64,000 nt of DNA from Perca fluviatilis (lineage: Eukaryota > Chordata > Actinopteri > Perciformes > Percidae), in assembly GCF_010015445.1 (NCBI RefSeq), contig NC_053127.1, forward strand, positions 25,460,745 to 25,524,744, in the 5' to 3' direction. The notes beneath the pieces were generated by a model. It saw nothing but the letters and a program-made list of their open reading frames with translations, ran no database searches and had not been told where the DNA came from. Each line of letters starts with the position of its first letter. The stretch's first letter is position 1. This document shows positions 34,641 to 49,010 of the stretch, one piece after another. A program made the translations under genes and the position numbers.

Positions 34641-37600
34641 AATACACCATGTGCCCTAATTCTGATGCCAATTACAAAGTGTGTGCCATTTGGTTGGTTT
34701 GCATGTGTACATGGGTATGGATTTGACTGGGAGGAGCTTGAATGTGGATTTGAGGTGGGTGTCTTTTGAAGGGTGCAGACAGCTGGGGTCCCCATGCATG
34801 CACCATCCCTCCCCTTTGCCTTCTATATTCTCTAATGCCCTTCACTGACCAGATTAAAACCCAAATGACAAAAGGCTGGAAACATCTGTTCTGGAACATA
34901 CTGTCCATCCCTCCTCATGCTGAGCTCTGTTGGTCACTCCTCAGTTCCAGTCCCCGTGCGGACAACATCTGCAGCAATGGACTAGTGCACATTAACTACT
35001 GGAGCATGAGACCAAGCTAACCCAGTAACCATGAGAGCATCATCCTTTACACAGGAACACAAGTGCTCTATAAAACAGCTTTCAGCATTGTTGCCTTTTG
35101 TATAATTAAAGGGATGTTACCTGTATTCCTTAAGCAAAAATGTATACTTAGCCATTTAAGTACAGTCAAATGTTTACAATAGCCAGTGCAGTGTTTAGAT
35201 CTTGCTGCTATGAGGCATATGAATTTAGGTTCAGTATTGTTGTCTCGTGCCATTTCTCCCTTCGTGGGTACTAGACCTGTGGTATAAAGGGTTGCAGTGA
35301 GGAAAAGGTAAAAACAGGAAATAGCAAAGTGTCGTGGCTCCTACAATCTACCAAATGCTGCTATTGAGCAACATCCACTTAGCCTTGTTGTGTCTGCTTA
35401 ACATTTACACTCAATTCAGCCTACAATAACCCTTTTCCTGCCATATATAGCAGCCAAGCAAGTCTCTTATGAGACTGAAAAAACACTGGTTGTTAACGAA
35501 AGAGCCTTCATGTCTTTGGCAAAAGAAATGTTTCACTTCAACATCAAATGCAATTACATGGCATGCCATCCTTTTTTGTTAACTTGTGTAAAGTGTCTTT
35601 AAGTATGAAGTTAAGCCAGTATAGTCGCTGTAGCTCAAGACATGTGCTTCCTATCACTTTTAATTCAGATAAGGGATTTTTACAGCTGCAGCGAAGGACT
35701 TAAGAGTCCTCAGAGCATACAGTAAATGGAACATAGTATCAGTGTACAAATCCGCCAGAACCAAACTACAACAACCTAAAGACTAAATGGGTTTGTACAT
35801 TTTACAAATATTGAGTAAATATCTAAACCATGGGAGTATTCAAGATGCCTATTGGGAAGAATGTGATGTCAGAAAAGGCAGGACTATGATAGAGAATGAG
35901 ACATCAGAACAGACTATTTGGTGTGAAGGACAGAAAGACAGTGGAGAATGAATTGACACACATCGGGGTGCAGCACTCGGTATTAAAGGCAATGACAGGC
36001 TATGGAACAGTGCCCACTCCATCTTGAATAGAGCATTTATTTATGAAATAACCCAGGTAAAAAAGCACACGGAAACATGCTTAAGTGTGTGAGCTTGGGG
36101 GGTTGGATAAAAGAAAGTTCGGTGGATTTCATGAATTAATCAAGCTTCCGGATATTCTCTTTCCTTTTTACTCAGTGAGGTGTATACTGGAGTAGTCTGA
36201 TGTCATCTTTTTTGCTGCCCTGGCTCTGGTACTCTCCACTTTTTGTGAATAGGAGGATACGATAGATAGAGTTGTTGACAATTTATTTCGCAAACTGATG
36301 TGATAGAGGTGAATGGGCAAACGGAAGTCTGGAAGGTGACACTTAGCAGATATAACGGCACGTTGGCCTAGATTGGTGAAATGTTTGGTAGACCACATGA
36401 ATAATAAACCAACTACAGAGTCCCTCTTGCTAGCTTGTGATGTTCTTCACTCTCATCACCCCCGCCAGACTGGAGACCACTGAAAGGATTGGGGAAGCTT
36501 ACTCAAATAAGTGGCATTACACCATGAAAAGACAAGATATTTCAACACAAGGACTAGCCTCCAGTCCAGCTTACTTTACCAGAACAAAATAACGATACTA
36601 CATTATAATTATACTGCTTATGAATGTACCAATGTTCCTGGGTGTTTTCTTTTTTCATCAGAAGCAAATCTTCCTGAAGATGTCCTTTTACCAAGACAAG
36701 TCTTAATTTTGAGATTGCACATCAGTCCCTGCACAGCAACAATTATGAACCATTATTATTTTCCTGAGAGACACATGACTTAACTTTGTCACACTCCGAT
36801 GCACACATAATAACACACGTGTAAAGACACTCATGTCACAAACATACATGTTTAAATATTACTAATGTGATTTTACTTATTTAATTTTTTACCATAATCC
36901 CTTCTGTTCATCCTAATATTCATACCGGACTTTATGTAACTGTTATAAAACATGGCTGCATGTAGCTTTCAGAAAACAGAAGGCTACGCACATCTGCAGC
37001 CTTCCATAGATGACAGCAGCAATAAGTTACAGCTGTATATGTAATAGTGTGAAGGCCTCATTCAAGGTCTGCTAATGGAGTAGCTTAAGCCAGCGCCAAC
37101 TCATCTAAAAGGAGATGTATAGCCATATTTCAAATTCAAATGCTGAAACACGTTCGCACTAAATTATAGCCAATAATGCACTGTCAATGGCATCACAATA
37201 TACCACCTTGAAAGGTAGACAGCGGAGTGTAATGAATCATTTTGTGATCAGTCATATTTGAAAATGGATTGTGTCATACGGCCTTTGCCAAGTCACAGCC
37301 CAAACGTGTATACAAAAATAAAATGATCAAAATGTTGAATGTAAATCTATCAGGTATGCTTCTGACAGAGAGAATGTAGGCTATTTTATTGTCTGTATTT
37401 AAATAAATGTCTGGATGCATATTTAGCACATTGTCTTCTCTTGGACTAGGGAAACTTCAAGGCTACTCTGACATATTTTTCTTCTCACTGTAAAAGAAGC
37501 ACTGCCTGTCAGATAGGGACGGAGTAGCTGGCAGCTGAACCCTTTCACGCTGTTTTGCTGGAGGATTTTCAATCTGTGGGCAGGACACCTCGGGCAGACA

Positions 37601-38389
37601 GGGAGATTTGGTTTATTCATAACAGGGTTCCTCAGTCACAGACTATGACGGGTGCATGGAAGCAGCTTGACCCAATCTGACCTTTACCAGAGTTTTGCCA
37701 ATGACTTCCTGAACACAGCCACTGTTATACTAATGGATGGCACTGACTCCTGCCGCCATTAGACTGGACTTTACAGTGAATACAGCCTAGTCTAGTTTCA
37801 GCCATGCATCTTTGAATTAATAACCTTTCATCAGGCAACACAATACTACAGTCTTAGTTATGTATTTTCTTTTGAATGAATTCCAACAATAGCACTGACT
37901 TGATTAGGCGTTTTATAAAATAGCATATCAAGGAAGGTTTATTCATTTATATAAGGGCAAAGTAAAAATAAAATCAAGTCAACCGAGCACAAATTATATC
38001 ATTTAATCATACTTTTTGTTCTACAGTAATAGACTATTTTTTTATTGAGTCAGCACTCTAGTTTTTGTCATGGAAAAAAATGCTGATTTAACAAATAATA
38101 TCTTTTGTCCAAATTTTCCTTACATGGGGGAAGATATGTAATGGTGATATGGTGTACTATTGAAATTGAAATTAAAATGCAATATGTGCATTACTTGAAG
38201 GGGAGATGTTGATTAAGTAGAATTATTTTAGAGAAATATGAGAAGTCGTAGTGCCAAATGGAGACGAATTAAATTCAAGCCAAATTCAAATTCCTAGTGC
38301 CGAAGCATAACCACACATTTTAATTGAAGTCAGATAATTAGATTCAAGAGAATCACGTGACCACCTAAAAGCATTTACCAGGGTTTAAT

Positions 38390-38520
38390 AGACACTAGGT
38401 GGCCACTTTATTAGGTACACCTGTCAATCTAATGTAATACAATACAGCTCTGCAGTAACATATGTCTTTATAATGTTCTAAAACTTGGGGTAAATGTATT
38501 AAAATGACACTAATTGACCC
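38390..38520. repeat. Dispersed teleost repeat fragment (CCACTTTATTAGGTACACCT family)
   Basis: It contains the stretch GCCACTTTATTAGGTACACC and, shortly after, AATACAGCTCTGCAGTAA. This pair is a familiar signature of a widespread fish repeat, present here as a partial copy. The class is not known to me. Confidence 0.55.
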
Positions 38521-38699
38521 TAAAATGTAACATGTGGAATTGCATCTTGAATGTACGCATACATACGGCTGCTTCTTAAGAGAATTAGAGAGCTACAACA
38601 AACTTTAACATAGTAAATCCAGTTAGCATGCTTCTTCACACCAGGCATATGTTTCTTCCAACCAACTGTAAGAAAGTGCACCAGAGCTCTTAAAAGGTG

Positions 38700-38825
38700 T
38701 TTGCATGGTCCAATTAACACCAGATGCTAGCCCTTAGCTAACTTACCGAACCTCATAATGCACAGACCTCCAAGGAGTGAGCATGGTCCAGTTAGCACCA
38801 GATGCTAGCCCCTTATCTCACTGTC
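38700..38825. repeat. Imperfect duplication with 80-bp spacing
   Basis: GCATGGTCCAATTAACACC and, 80 bases further, GCATGGTCCAGTTAGCACC. Each is followed by AGATGCTAGCCC, so a block of about 37 bp is present twice with few differences. Confidence 0.8.
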
Positions 38826-41800
38826 TTCAGCCAAAAAATATGCATACATTAGTTACACTTGCCTGCTCTGGCCACCTCAATATTTGCCCTGTTATAAGCA
38901 TTAGACCACCTTAAACAAGAAATACATCTACTATAGTTCCAAAGCTGTATTAAACTAAGTGGTATTGTTTTATTATCGTTTTACACTGGCAAATGTTGAG
39001 CTATTAAAAGATTGTATGGTCGGCACATCCGCCATTTTATTGGCACATATGCTATTATAATCAACCACTATACTGGACAGCAATTATAGAAAGTATGCAC
39101 AAAATGCAAAAAGTCCATTGGGATTCTACTGCAGTACTTTAAATGGAGTGAGAACACAGATGGTAATCAACTGTATGTTATCATTATACATTTGACATCC
39201 TGTGTGACCTCACTGAAAGCAACAACCCATTTTCCTAGGACCAGACAACTCCAACAAACTTTTACCTCAACCTGGCAGACAGAGTTTAAAATTGATCAGT
39301 AGCAAATGCTCGCAATTGACATCCATCATTATAATATCAATCCCAATAGAATACTAATGCTATTTTTTTTTTCTTATAACTGTAATTTATTTTTCAAATC
39401 ATGGAATCCCAATGTTTTCAGCACTGGATGGCACATTTTATTAATTTTGTGCATTTCTTCTGTGTGATTCTGAATGAGGGCTCCCAGTGCCCCGAGTTGG
39501 AAAAACTTCCAACCCTGAATAGATAAATGCTCTTCAGTTTTTTCCGTGCAGCCTAATCTTAAAAGCTCAGGGGGTGTTCTTCTCTATTGCACGGTCAAAA
39601 ACAGAAACGGAGAAAAAGTCTAGTAGTGCCTATTACTGACCACCCGGAGCTACAGTATCTGATTAAACGGACAAAACTTGTAGCGACATAAACAACACAC
39701 ATCAAGCTAAGAGGAACATTAGTGGGGCACTTGAACCTTCGGGTAAATTTTTAGATTTGTGTTGCAGTTACTGCTGTATTTTTTATGCCTTAACATAACC
39801 GCTGTAAATAGTTATGTGTAGCTCACTGGCACACAAGACACTGATAGCAGATTATGTGCTGCCCAGCAACAGCATCATGCCACCACTGCAATCCCTCAGT
39901 TTGATTGGGATCAGAGATATAGGAGCAATCGCCAACTAAGGCTTTTAAAGAACAATCCTCTTGTTGGTATTTTGACTGCTTTACCCATCTTAGTTCTGTC
40001 TGTGCTAGAGTGAGTACTCTTTTACCACAAATCCAACTAGATACCCATCATTTACAGCATAGGCAATGGTAATATTCATCCCAATACTCTTTTTCATTTG
40101 TATACATAATCTATATGCTTTACCTAATCATGAAGGTTGAAGCTCCTTCAGATACCACTGATTGAATCATCACAAAAAATATATATAACATCTTCAACAT
40201 TTTAGATGCTCTTGCATGTGTCACACACAGTATCACAATTATTCAACATTTAGTGAAACGGCAGAGTGATTTTCTCCCCTGTGTATTTGGTTTATCAGAA
40301 CACATTGACCAGAGCAGAACACCACAGAAGACAACATGTAATCATTTTTCTGTTGCATTATGTAAAAAATGATGAAACAATTAAGTTATTCACCTTTAGT
40401 CAATGAATGTATATATTATAGGAAGAAGGTAGGAAGAATATAACGAGAACCCAAACTTATCCTTAACACCTCAAGCTGAGAAAGATCAGTTCTGACCAGA
40501 TGGGTTCACAAAACTTTGTACTCTGCACCGTCTTAACGAGAGCAAGGCAGAGGAAGGGGATAAGTACACAGGAGTGCTGTCGGACTGGCAACAGATGGTG
40601 CAATGTGGCCAACCTATCTACTCACAGAAAACATTGACAGTCTGCCTGGAAACACACAGGGCTGGCAGGCACTAACTTTGGATGCTGTCAATGGGTAAGA
40701 GTGAAATGCATGATTGATGGCAACTTGCCACTTTCCAAAACATCAGAGAGTGCCTCCCAATAGAAACCCTTACTATAAGTGGTGTGCTACATTTTCAGAA
40801 TCCCACCACTAGCACTAACTAGGTGGTTAATAATATTAATGGCTTACCACACCCTCATTTCCGGTATCACATCAAAAATCACGACCAGAACCCAGGCCTG
40901 ACCAAACACAAATACTTTCCAATCCACTTCCCACGTGGTGTATGCCAGGATTAAAGCAAAACAATGGGGAAGGGGATAATATAAATGATTCCTTCCATGC
41001 GATGCACTTTGGGAGAAAACACTATTTCATGCCTGGAGAAAGCATAGCTTTGACTCTCAAATCATGCCAATTAGGCTAATGTTGTTTACTGTGTAGTCTA
41101 CAGCGCTGAATGGCTCAAAGGAATGCCCATCACTGAAGAGAAGACAGTGACAAGGAAGCAGAGAATGAGGACGTGGATGATTTGTCAACAAGAGTCACAA
41201 CACAAGCTGGGGTCAAATTTAAATAATTTTTATGGCCTAAATTGAATAATGTTAATAATAACATTCCAAATTCACAATTAGCTTATTCAAATGGATATTT
41301 TGCATATGGTGAGTAGCAATGTCGACCAGGTTTTATAGCAGTACACAAAATACATATCTGTTGGCTTAAGAGTTGATAAGTTATTCCTAATGACTAGATA
41401 AGCATGGGGCAGATGGAATGGCATTCCCATCTCTTTCGATGTATAGCTTCAAAGCACAGGTCATCATTAAATGCTGACTTTTCTTACACATTTAAAAAAG
41501 ACGTGGTGACAAGATGCTCATATATGTGGGAATGAGTGATCAACTGTTGGTTCCCCCAATTGTGAGCACTACTTTCCAGAGATGCTTCTTGCGAATTACA
41601 GATAGATTTGTGAGTGCTACAGGACTCTCACATATGTATACACGGGTCGCTATTATGCTGTTTGTTTTGACAAAGCGAAACGTGTGAAAATGAGATAGAT
41701 GTAACAATCTCATGTTGCCAATCACAGCTTGCATATTGCAAATTTGGTGAAACAGGCCACTGGTCTCTGGTCTTGCTAATTTGCTAACTAATCTAATCAG

Positions 41801-42329
41801 TTAACTTTTTTATTAGCAGACAGGAATGTATGAAATATTCAGGTAGCAGACTTTAATTTGTAGCTGGAGGTGACCATTGAAAACTGAAGTGAGAAATGAA
41901 TAACACTGACTAAAGGTCAGAATGAAACTCTTGGAAAGCTGGCAAAAGATTGGTTGTATGGAGAAAAAACACACTCTGACATTCTCCTGTTAGAATTATG
42001 TGTTTCAGTTCAAAAAGATCAACAGAGTGGTGAGTCGTGTCTAGTGATACAATGCTCTGGTTGTATCTCTAGTTGATAGCATCACATCAATTTCAGTAGT
42101 CAGAACCCTATAGGGTAGAAAGGGTTAGTTCACCATAATTACAAAAGACAAAACAAAACCAAAACAAACAATGCATTTTCTCATTTATTTCTCATAATAT
42201 TATTTATATTATAGTATCTAACCATGCTTATAGTTTCAGCTATGCTAGTCCATGTCTGTCTGTTGGTTGGTCTATATCATCATCATACCATGGATAACCA
42301 TGACGGACATTTAGAATGAAACCTAATGA

Positions 42330-42675
42330 CTAATGACTGGGGATCCTCAACATCACTGATGGATTGGCACAAAATTTGGTACAAACATCCATCTAGTTTC
42401 ATCATAAGGTCAACATTTAAATGTTTCCAATCATTTGGTTTACTGCTAAACTAATGTGTTCCCATTCGCCTCAGCTGTAGTTTGTATTTCGTGCTAAGCA
42501 GCAACTTTTGACATAAAATGTTGAACTAAAATGGTAAACATGGTAAAATTATACTAGCTACAATCACGTTAGCATTTTGATGTTAGCATTTAGCTCAAAG
42601 CACTGCTGTGCCTAAGTACAGCCTCACAGAGCCGCTGGCGTGGCTGCAGACTCCTTAGTTAGTCTTGTTGGATTT
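42330..42675 (+). repeat. Dispersed teleost repeat family A, copy 3
   Basis: Markers shared with copies 1 and 2: CACAAAATTTGGTACAAACA, GCCTCAGCTGTAGTTTG, GTTAGCATTTAGCTCAAAGC, AGTACAGCCTCACAGAGCC and GGCTGCAGACTCCTTAG. The middle (peak-marker) part is missing relative to the copy at 20625-21125. Confidence 0.68.
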
Positions 42676-45600
42676 GATTCGGCCAGGCTCTAGATATTTT
42701 CTGCCGCCAATTGCAACACTAACGTCTGTATGCTGGGTTAGGCTCAAACTCAAAATTGCGTTACCTCCCTCTGCATAGCAAGCACTGGTAGCCCTTTAAA
42801 AATCATACATCAACTGTACCTCAGAAAACAAATCTCGGGGCTTTAATTTCACTCCTACTAGATTTTCAGATAAATGTGGAGCGTGTTAAATCTCTCATTA
42901 AAATAATCACCACAGTGTACTAAAACACACATTGATTAGTTTGTTGGCTGCCCATAACTGGGAGGATTTAATTGATGATGGTCTGGCTGAGTAACTATAC
43001 TTCTAATTCACTTAGCACAGTCAAACAGAGGGGGACTCATCTTGCTCTCGAGTTTTGTACTAATGAACACCCTTGCATCCGCCGCCCTTCCACCCACACC
43101 TCCCATCAACACATCACTGTTTATGTCTTTTTGTCCCTTCTTAATAGTTTGCGGGAGCTGTTCTAATTCCATCAACAGCCATGATTAGTGCCAGTCCGCT
43201 GGTGGCCTGGAGGTCGCACAGTTGTTTGTTGACGTGCTCAGCTGCAGCGTCTGAATAAAGAGACTAAAAATGTGAAAAGCTGGCTCGGCGGTTGGCCATG
43301 TGTGATTGTACACATTGACAGCAGGTGACTGTTGATTATTAAAATTGCATACTTGGATGTGAGAAACAAGTGACGTGCTGCAACAGTACAAGAAACACAA
43401 TGAGTCTTGTTTATGAAGCAACAAATACAAGACCGTCTGTCTAATAATAAACAGACATGGCCTTATGGCTGATGTTATCATTTGTGTCAAATATGCACCC
43501 AGTGGTACAGGAAATATAATTTCAACAAGGGTGAGAATCCTCAAGATTTGTGCCCAGTGAAGGTCTATCAACTGAGGCAGTGCATGTTCCCTTACTGGCC
43601 TTGGATCAAATTTGCTACTCTCCAGGGTCCTTCTTTTTTCGTTTTCTTTTTTACAGTCTGACAAAATTCTTATGTTGGGATGGATCAGGCATTTTCAACT
43701 AAAGCGAGATGTGTGTTACATGTACAAAGCACTTCCCTGTAAATACACCATTCTCGAAAATATCTACAGTATGCTTCAATATTCAGCACAGATGAAATAA
43801 CCATGCAGATGTATCTTTATACTGTCTTAATAGACATCACAGTTGTAATGAAGTGAGTCGGAATTTAGATGATTAGGCACAACAAGAACAAGCGTAACTT
43901 TAACATCTAACAAATATGTTAATGAGTAAAAAAGCAAATAGAGAGAGAAGAAATACATGATGATGAAAACATAAATTATGTCTTCAAATTTAAGGAAAAC
44001 TGACATCATGGGGTTTTTTTCTGCTTTTTTGAGGTTTCTGCTGGGTAAGACATATATCAAGATTTTGCAAGGTTACTGTCTACTGATTATTTGTCAGAGG
44101 CTCTACTGTGCAATGTGTATGGAAAAAAGAAGTAAGTGTTTTTTTATTAAGGATTGGTTAATTTATAAGATAAACAACTGTTATGAGGTATATTATTTGT
44201 TTTTGCCAGGCTGCCAGATGTAGATTTCTGGCATATCTACATAATTTACATATTTCAAGCTTTGCTACCATCTTAAACAGCTGAAGTGTTTTGCATCACA
44301 TGGAATGAATAATGCCCCTTCAGATTTCAGTCACACTGAAGCTCATAAAATGCATGACGACCCACCAAAATTGAGCTTGTACAGCACAAATGTACCCAGG
44401 GGAGCAGCCCCCCCTTGAGTTAGCTACATTTTCTAAGCAACTGGTTGAGATGCAATGCTACAACCTATTAGAAAATTTGAGGATGTGTGCGGACTCTCAG
44501 GAAACATTTTGAGCTAGGCTCACTGTCAGAGCATCCCCACAGCACTTTCATCTACCCGCTTGCTCCCACCCGCAGCACTGCATGACAACTTTGGCTGCAG
44601 CAATACTGGCAGGATCCTGCAGCCCCTGAAGGAGTCATGCGATTATGCATCCCTATAGCCATGTTGTTCTGAATTACACAAAGAAGACTAGAGGCTGCCT
44701 TGGACATACTGTGTTTTTATGTAAGAGAAGCTCAAGAAAAAAACAACCTATTGACATTGTCTGCACAAGAGGAGACAACATAGGACAAAATGGGTTAGTG
44801 TCTGTTATTTCGGCTGGCAAACAAGACTGAGATAACTTAATTTGTGGATAAAGTTGTGAGTAAGCTATCTGGATGTAGCTTCTACAATGAAGTGAACATC
44901 AAAATACATGGGGTTAGAAAACCACCCATGGCAAATGCGATTTAAATTTGACTACTAAATTGCAAAGCCTACACAGTCATTATGTTGCCATCCAGCTTTA
45001 AAGGAGACCTGACAATCAGGCCATTGAAAATCCCCAAGTAGTCCAACAGAAGGTACTTGACATGTAATGTGCATTGGAAATTGAGTATTTACATCCTGTG
45101 GTGGGTCTGCATGGTCATATAGCTGCCAGGGAAAACAGAGACTTATAGACGTATGAGGTGCACTCCACTGCATGCATTTATCAAGACGGTACTACCCCCA
45201 TATATATAGCAAAATACATACAAATTCACGAAGATATCTAAACAAGGCTTCAAGAATGATTCCACATTCTACAATACATCATTCAAGACACCTATGACAG
45301 CTGCTGTGTATTCCTGATATTTAGATTTAGCTCCTGTATGTTTGGTACTTAATATTTGTAACAATATTTTGTTATTTTACCCCCCATGCAGTATGTGTTG
45401 CTGATACATAAATACCTCTCTTCCAACAATAGAAAAGAAAAAAAGTGATTAGCCAATAATAATTGCAGCTCCTATGCTTACAATGAATGTGACAATTAAC
45501 TCAGAAAATGAATTCAGAATGCCCGTTTGAGCTGCAAAATAAAAATGAGCTTTATTGTATTTGAGTAAAACCAGAAAATCCCCACAAAATCACTCTCACA

Positions 45601-46923
45601 CAGTCATTGTGTTCATAAAGTCGGCCTCTATTCAGTCAAGGGAATCAGTGGAGCGGCTATAACATTTGTCTCTTGACACTATAACGACAGTTTTGGGTCT
45701 CTGGTTTCTTTATGAGAGAGAGAGTTAGTCACTATCTTGAAATACAACTGTACTGTTCCAAGATGTGCAATGTAAATGTGACATATCGTTCAGTGTAGGT
45801 TCTGATTACAGTGGGACAGGGATACTGTTATAGTAACTTTAGCACTTGATAGTAATCCACTAAAATACCCAACACCAAAATGTCTCATTTTATACATAAA
45901 AGCCAATGTTGTATCCTGTAAAACGACATACACACACACACATTCCTATTTACCCAGCATCTCCTTAAGCATTAATATTTCCAGGACAGTTCCCCACTAT
46001 TGATTTGAGGGAAAGGATAGGAAACAGCACCAGTGAAAGAAGACAATAGAAATACAAGTGTATAATGTGGAAAAGGCAATAAGACAAAAGGAGGATGTTG
46101 TGCACAAAACGACACAAAGATCTCAGATAATGTCTCGACTGAGTCGCTATTAGGTTCAGGGCTCTTATCTCAGTTTTTTCGTCTTCTTTTTTACCCTACT
46201 ATTTCATCAGTTCCCCTTAGAGCCAAATACAGAATACAGTCAGGTCCAACAACTCATATGTATATCTTATGATTCAAAACAGGCATGTATATTGAAATTA
46301 TTGGGCAGGTTGCCTGGAATTCCCTATTTCCTTGCTTGTACATCTCTATGAGGGCGAGAAACAGACAGCAGCAAAAGACAGTGTGGGTGTTTGTGTGTGC
46401 ATGCATGTATATCTGTGTGTGTCCGAGCGTGTGTGTGCAACTTGTTCATGGCAAGAAATCAGCTCAGTTTAGCACATAATGGAAATGTGAATAGCCCAGA
46501 GCGCCTCTCTCCCACACAGGGAGAGAACTGGCTGGGAGCAGGCTGCATCTTTCCAAATCCAAACAGTGAGAGAGAGTTAGCTAGGTTAAAATCCTGCCCC
46601 TCTTTTCTCTCCCTCCCTGGAGCGATTCACAGCTCTGCCCATATATTACTCAAACAGGTCATCCAAACAGGTCTCACTAGCAGTCTGAAAACATATTCAC
46701 ACACATATGCGCACACATGTTATGCGCATGGCTAAGCATACACATACTTGTAGGTGGAAAGGTGACGTTGCTCATATTATGACAGATTGCATCTTAAATA
46801 TGGATCTCTCAGCACAACAGCCCAAAAATGTTATGCTTAATTTAACATAAACTCTACCTTTTCGAAAATTCAACATTAACGCTTTTCACATTTCATATAC
46901 CCCACAAAAGGTTACCAACCTCA

Positions 46924-47652
<729 letters not shown>

Positions 47653-48814
47653 TTATTTCCACTGCTTTTTAAACAGAAACCTTAGATGTACACATATTTG
47701 TAATTGTGATTGTTAGACTTAAAGTAAGTATAATTTCATTTCAGTCCTTGAAATCAAAGTGGATTAGTGTTTGGTTCTTACTGGCTGCACTACGTGCAGT
47801 GTCACTACACTCAGGCCCCCATATTTACTTGGACAGACAGGAGCTGAGGAGTCATTACATCTCATTAGCTTTTTCATTAACATGTTCCATCAAACACTGA
47901 CATCATCAAACATGTTGTCACAGTGGGTGTAGAACAGCATCTGCTACATTGGATTTTTCACTTTGTAATGTAAAAGTGTGAATAGTTTAATAAGTTTACA
48001 ATTCTACCTTAAAGGCTACATTAACATGTATAATATTTTGATTTTAATCTCAGTGTTCGATAGTCAATCCTCAGCAAACATCATGAGAAGAATCCTGACT
48101 ATCCTCACAAGAAAAACATAATACTTTGGATAACCGCAACTCAGTCTGCAACTCTAACTCTGCGCATTTTTCCCATTTATTTGGCCGTGTGAACACCTCA
48201 GTGGCACTGTGTTTGTTTACAGACACGACAGCATCACAACTCTCATCTGTTTCATGGTGTCTGAGCACATTATAATATCTGTGTTAAAAGGTCTTCCTTT
48301 TCCATTGTGTGAGTGCACACAAACCTAGAAAGTGATTTTTTGGTCGTTATAACAGACTTTTTTTCGTAAAGCGTAGAAATAAATAGGATATAAATAAAAT
48401 GAAAATGATGTTACATGTGCTCTTGTCTTTTTGCCTTTGATGGTGACAAAGCATACAAATTGCAAAGGCAACCATGATGATTGGCTGCTACCCAGCAACA
48501 GAAATTAAGCTGCAAATGTGAGTAAAATTGATGTGACTGTCTAGGGTTTGTTGACAGAAAGCATTCCATTCCATGGCCAATGGCGCCAACACACCAAAAA
48601 GTGGTGATACATTATGTTTTTTTAACATGCTTTCAAAAATCTATTCATATGTGTCTTGGGTAAGTAACATTTGTGTGGATCCACAAACAAAAGAACACAC
48701 AGTCCGTGGAATACTGACTTCTTCTAATTGGTTGTCCCATTATCCAGTCTCCACTGTGGCTAATGTACAGTTTGACTTGTGCTGTCAGACAACCGAATTA
48801 AAATTGGATTTAAG

Positions 48815-49010
48815 TTGTTGGTGGCTCAGTGGTTGGTACTGTCATCTAACAGCAAAAAGGTCCTGCGGGGTCCTGTCAGTCTGTTTGCCCTGTGATAGAC
48901 TGGCAACCCATCCATGGGTTTTGCCTGCTTTCTGCTCAATGCATGCTCCAGCACCCCATGACCCTGAATATAAATAAGAGGGGATAGAAAATAAATAGAT
49001 GGATGGATAT
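48815..49010 (+). repeat. SINE-like element with tRNA-like head and GATG tail
   Basis: The head GGTGGCTCAGTGGTTGGTAC resembles an RNA polymerase III box A (TGGCTCAGTGG) and is followed by AACAGCAAAAAGGTCCTG. A decayed box B would fall at GGTCCTGCGGGGTCC. The body has CTGTGATAGACTGGCAACCC and CATGCTCCAGC, and the element ends in ATAGATGGATGGATAT, a tail like that of the Rex3-like LINE at 30131. Shared 3' tails are how SINEs borrow LINE machinery. This is an internally shortened copy of a very abundant fish element. Confidence 0.6.
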
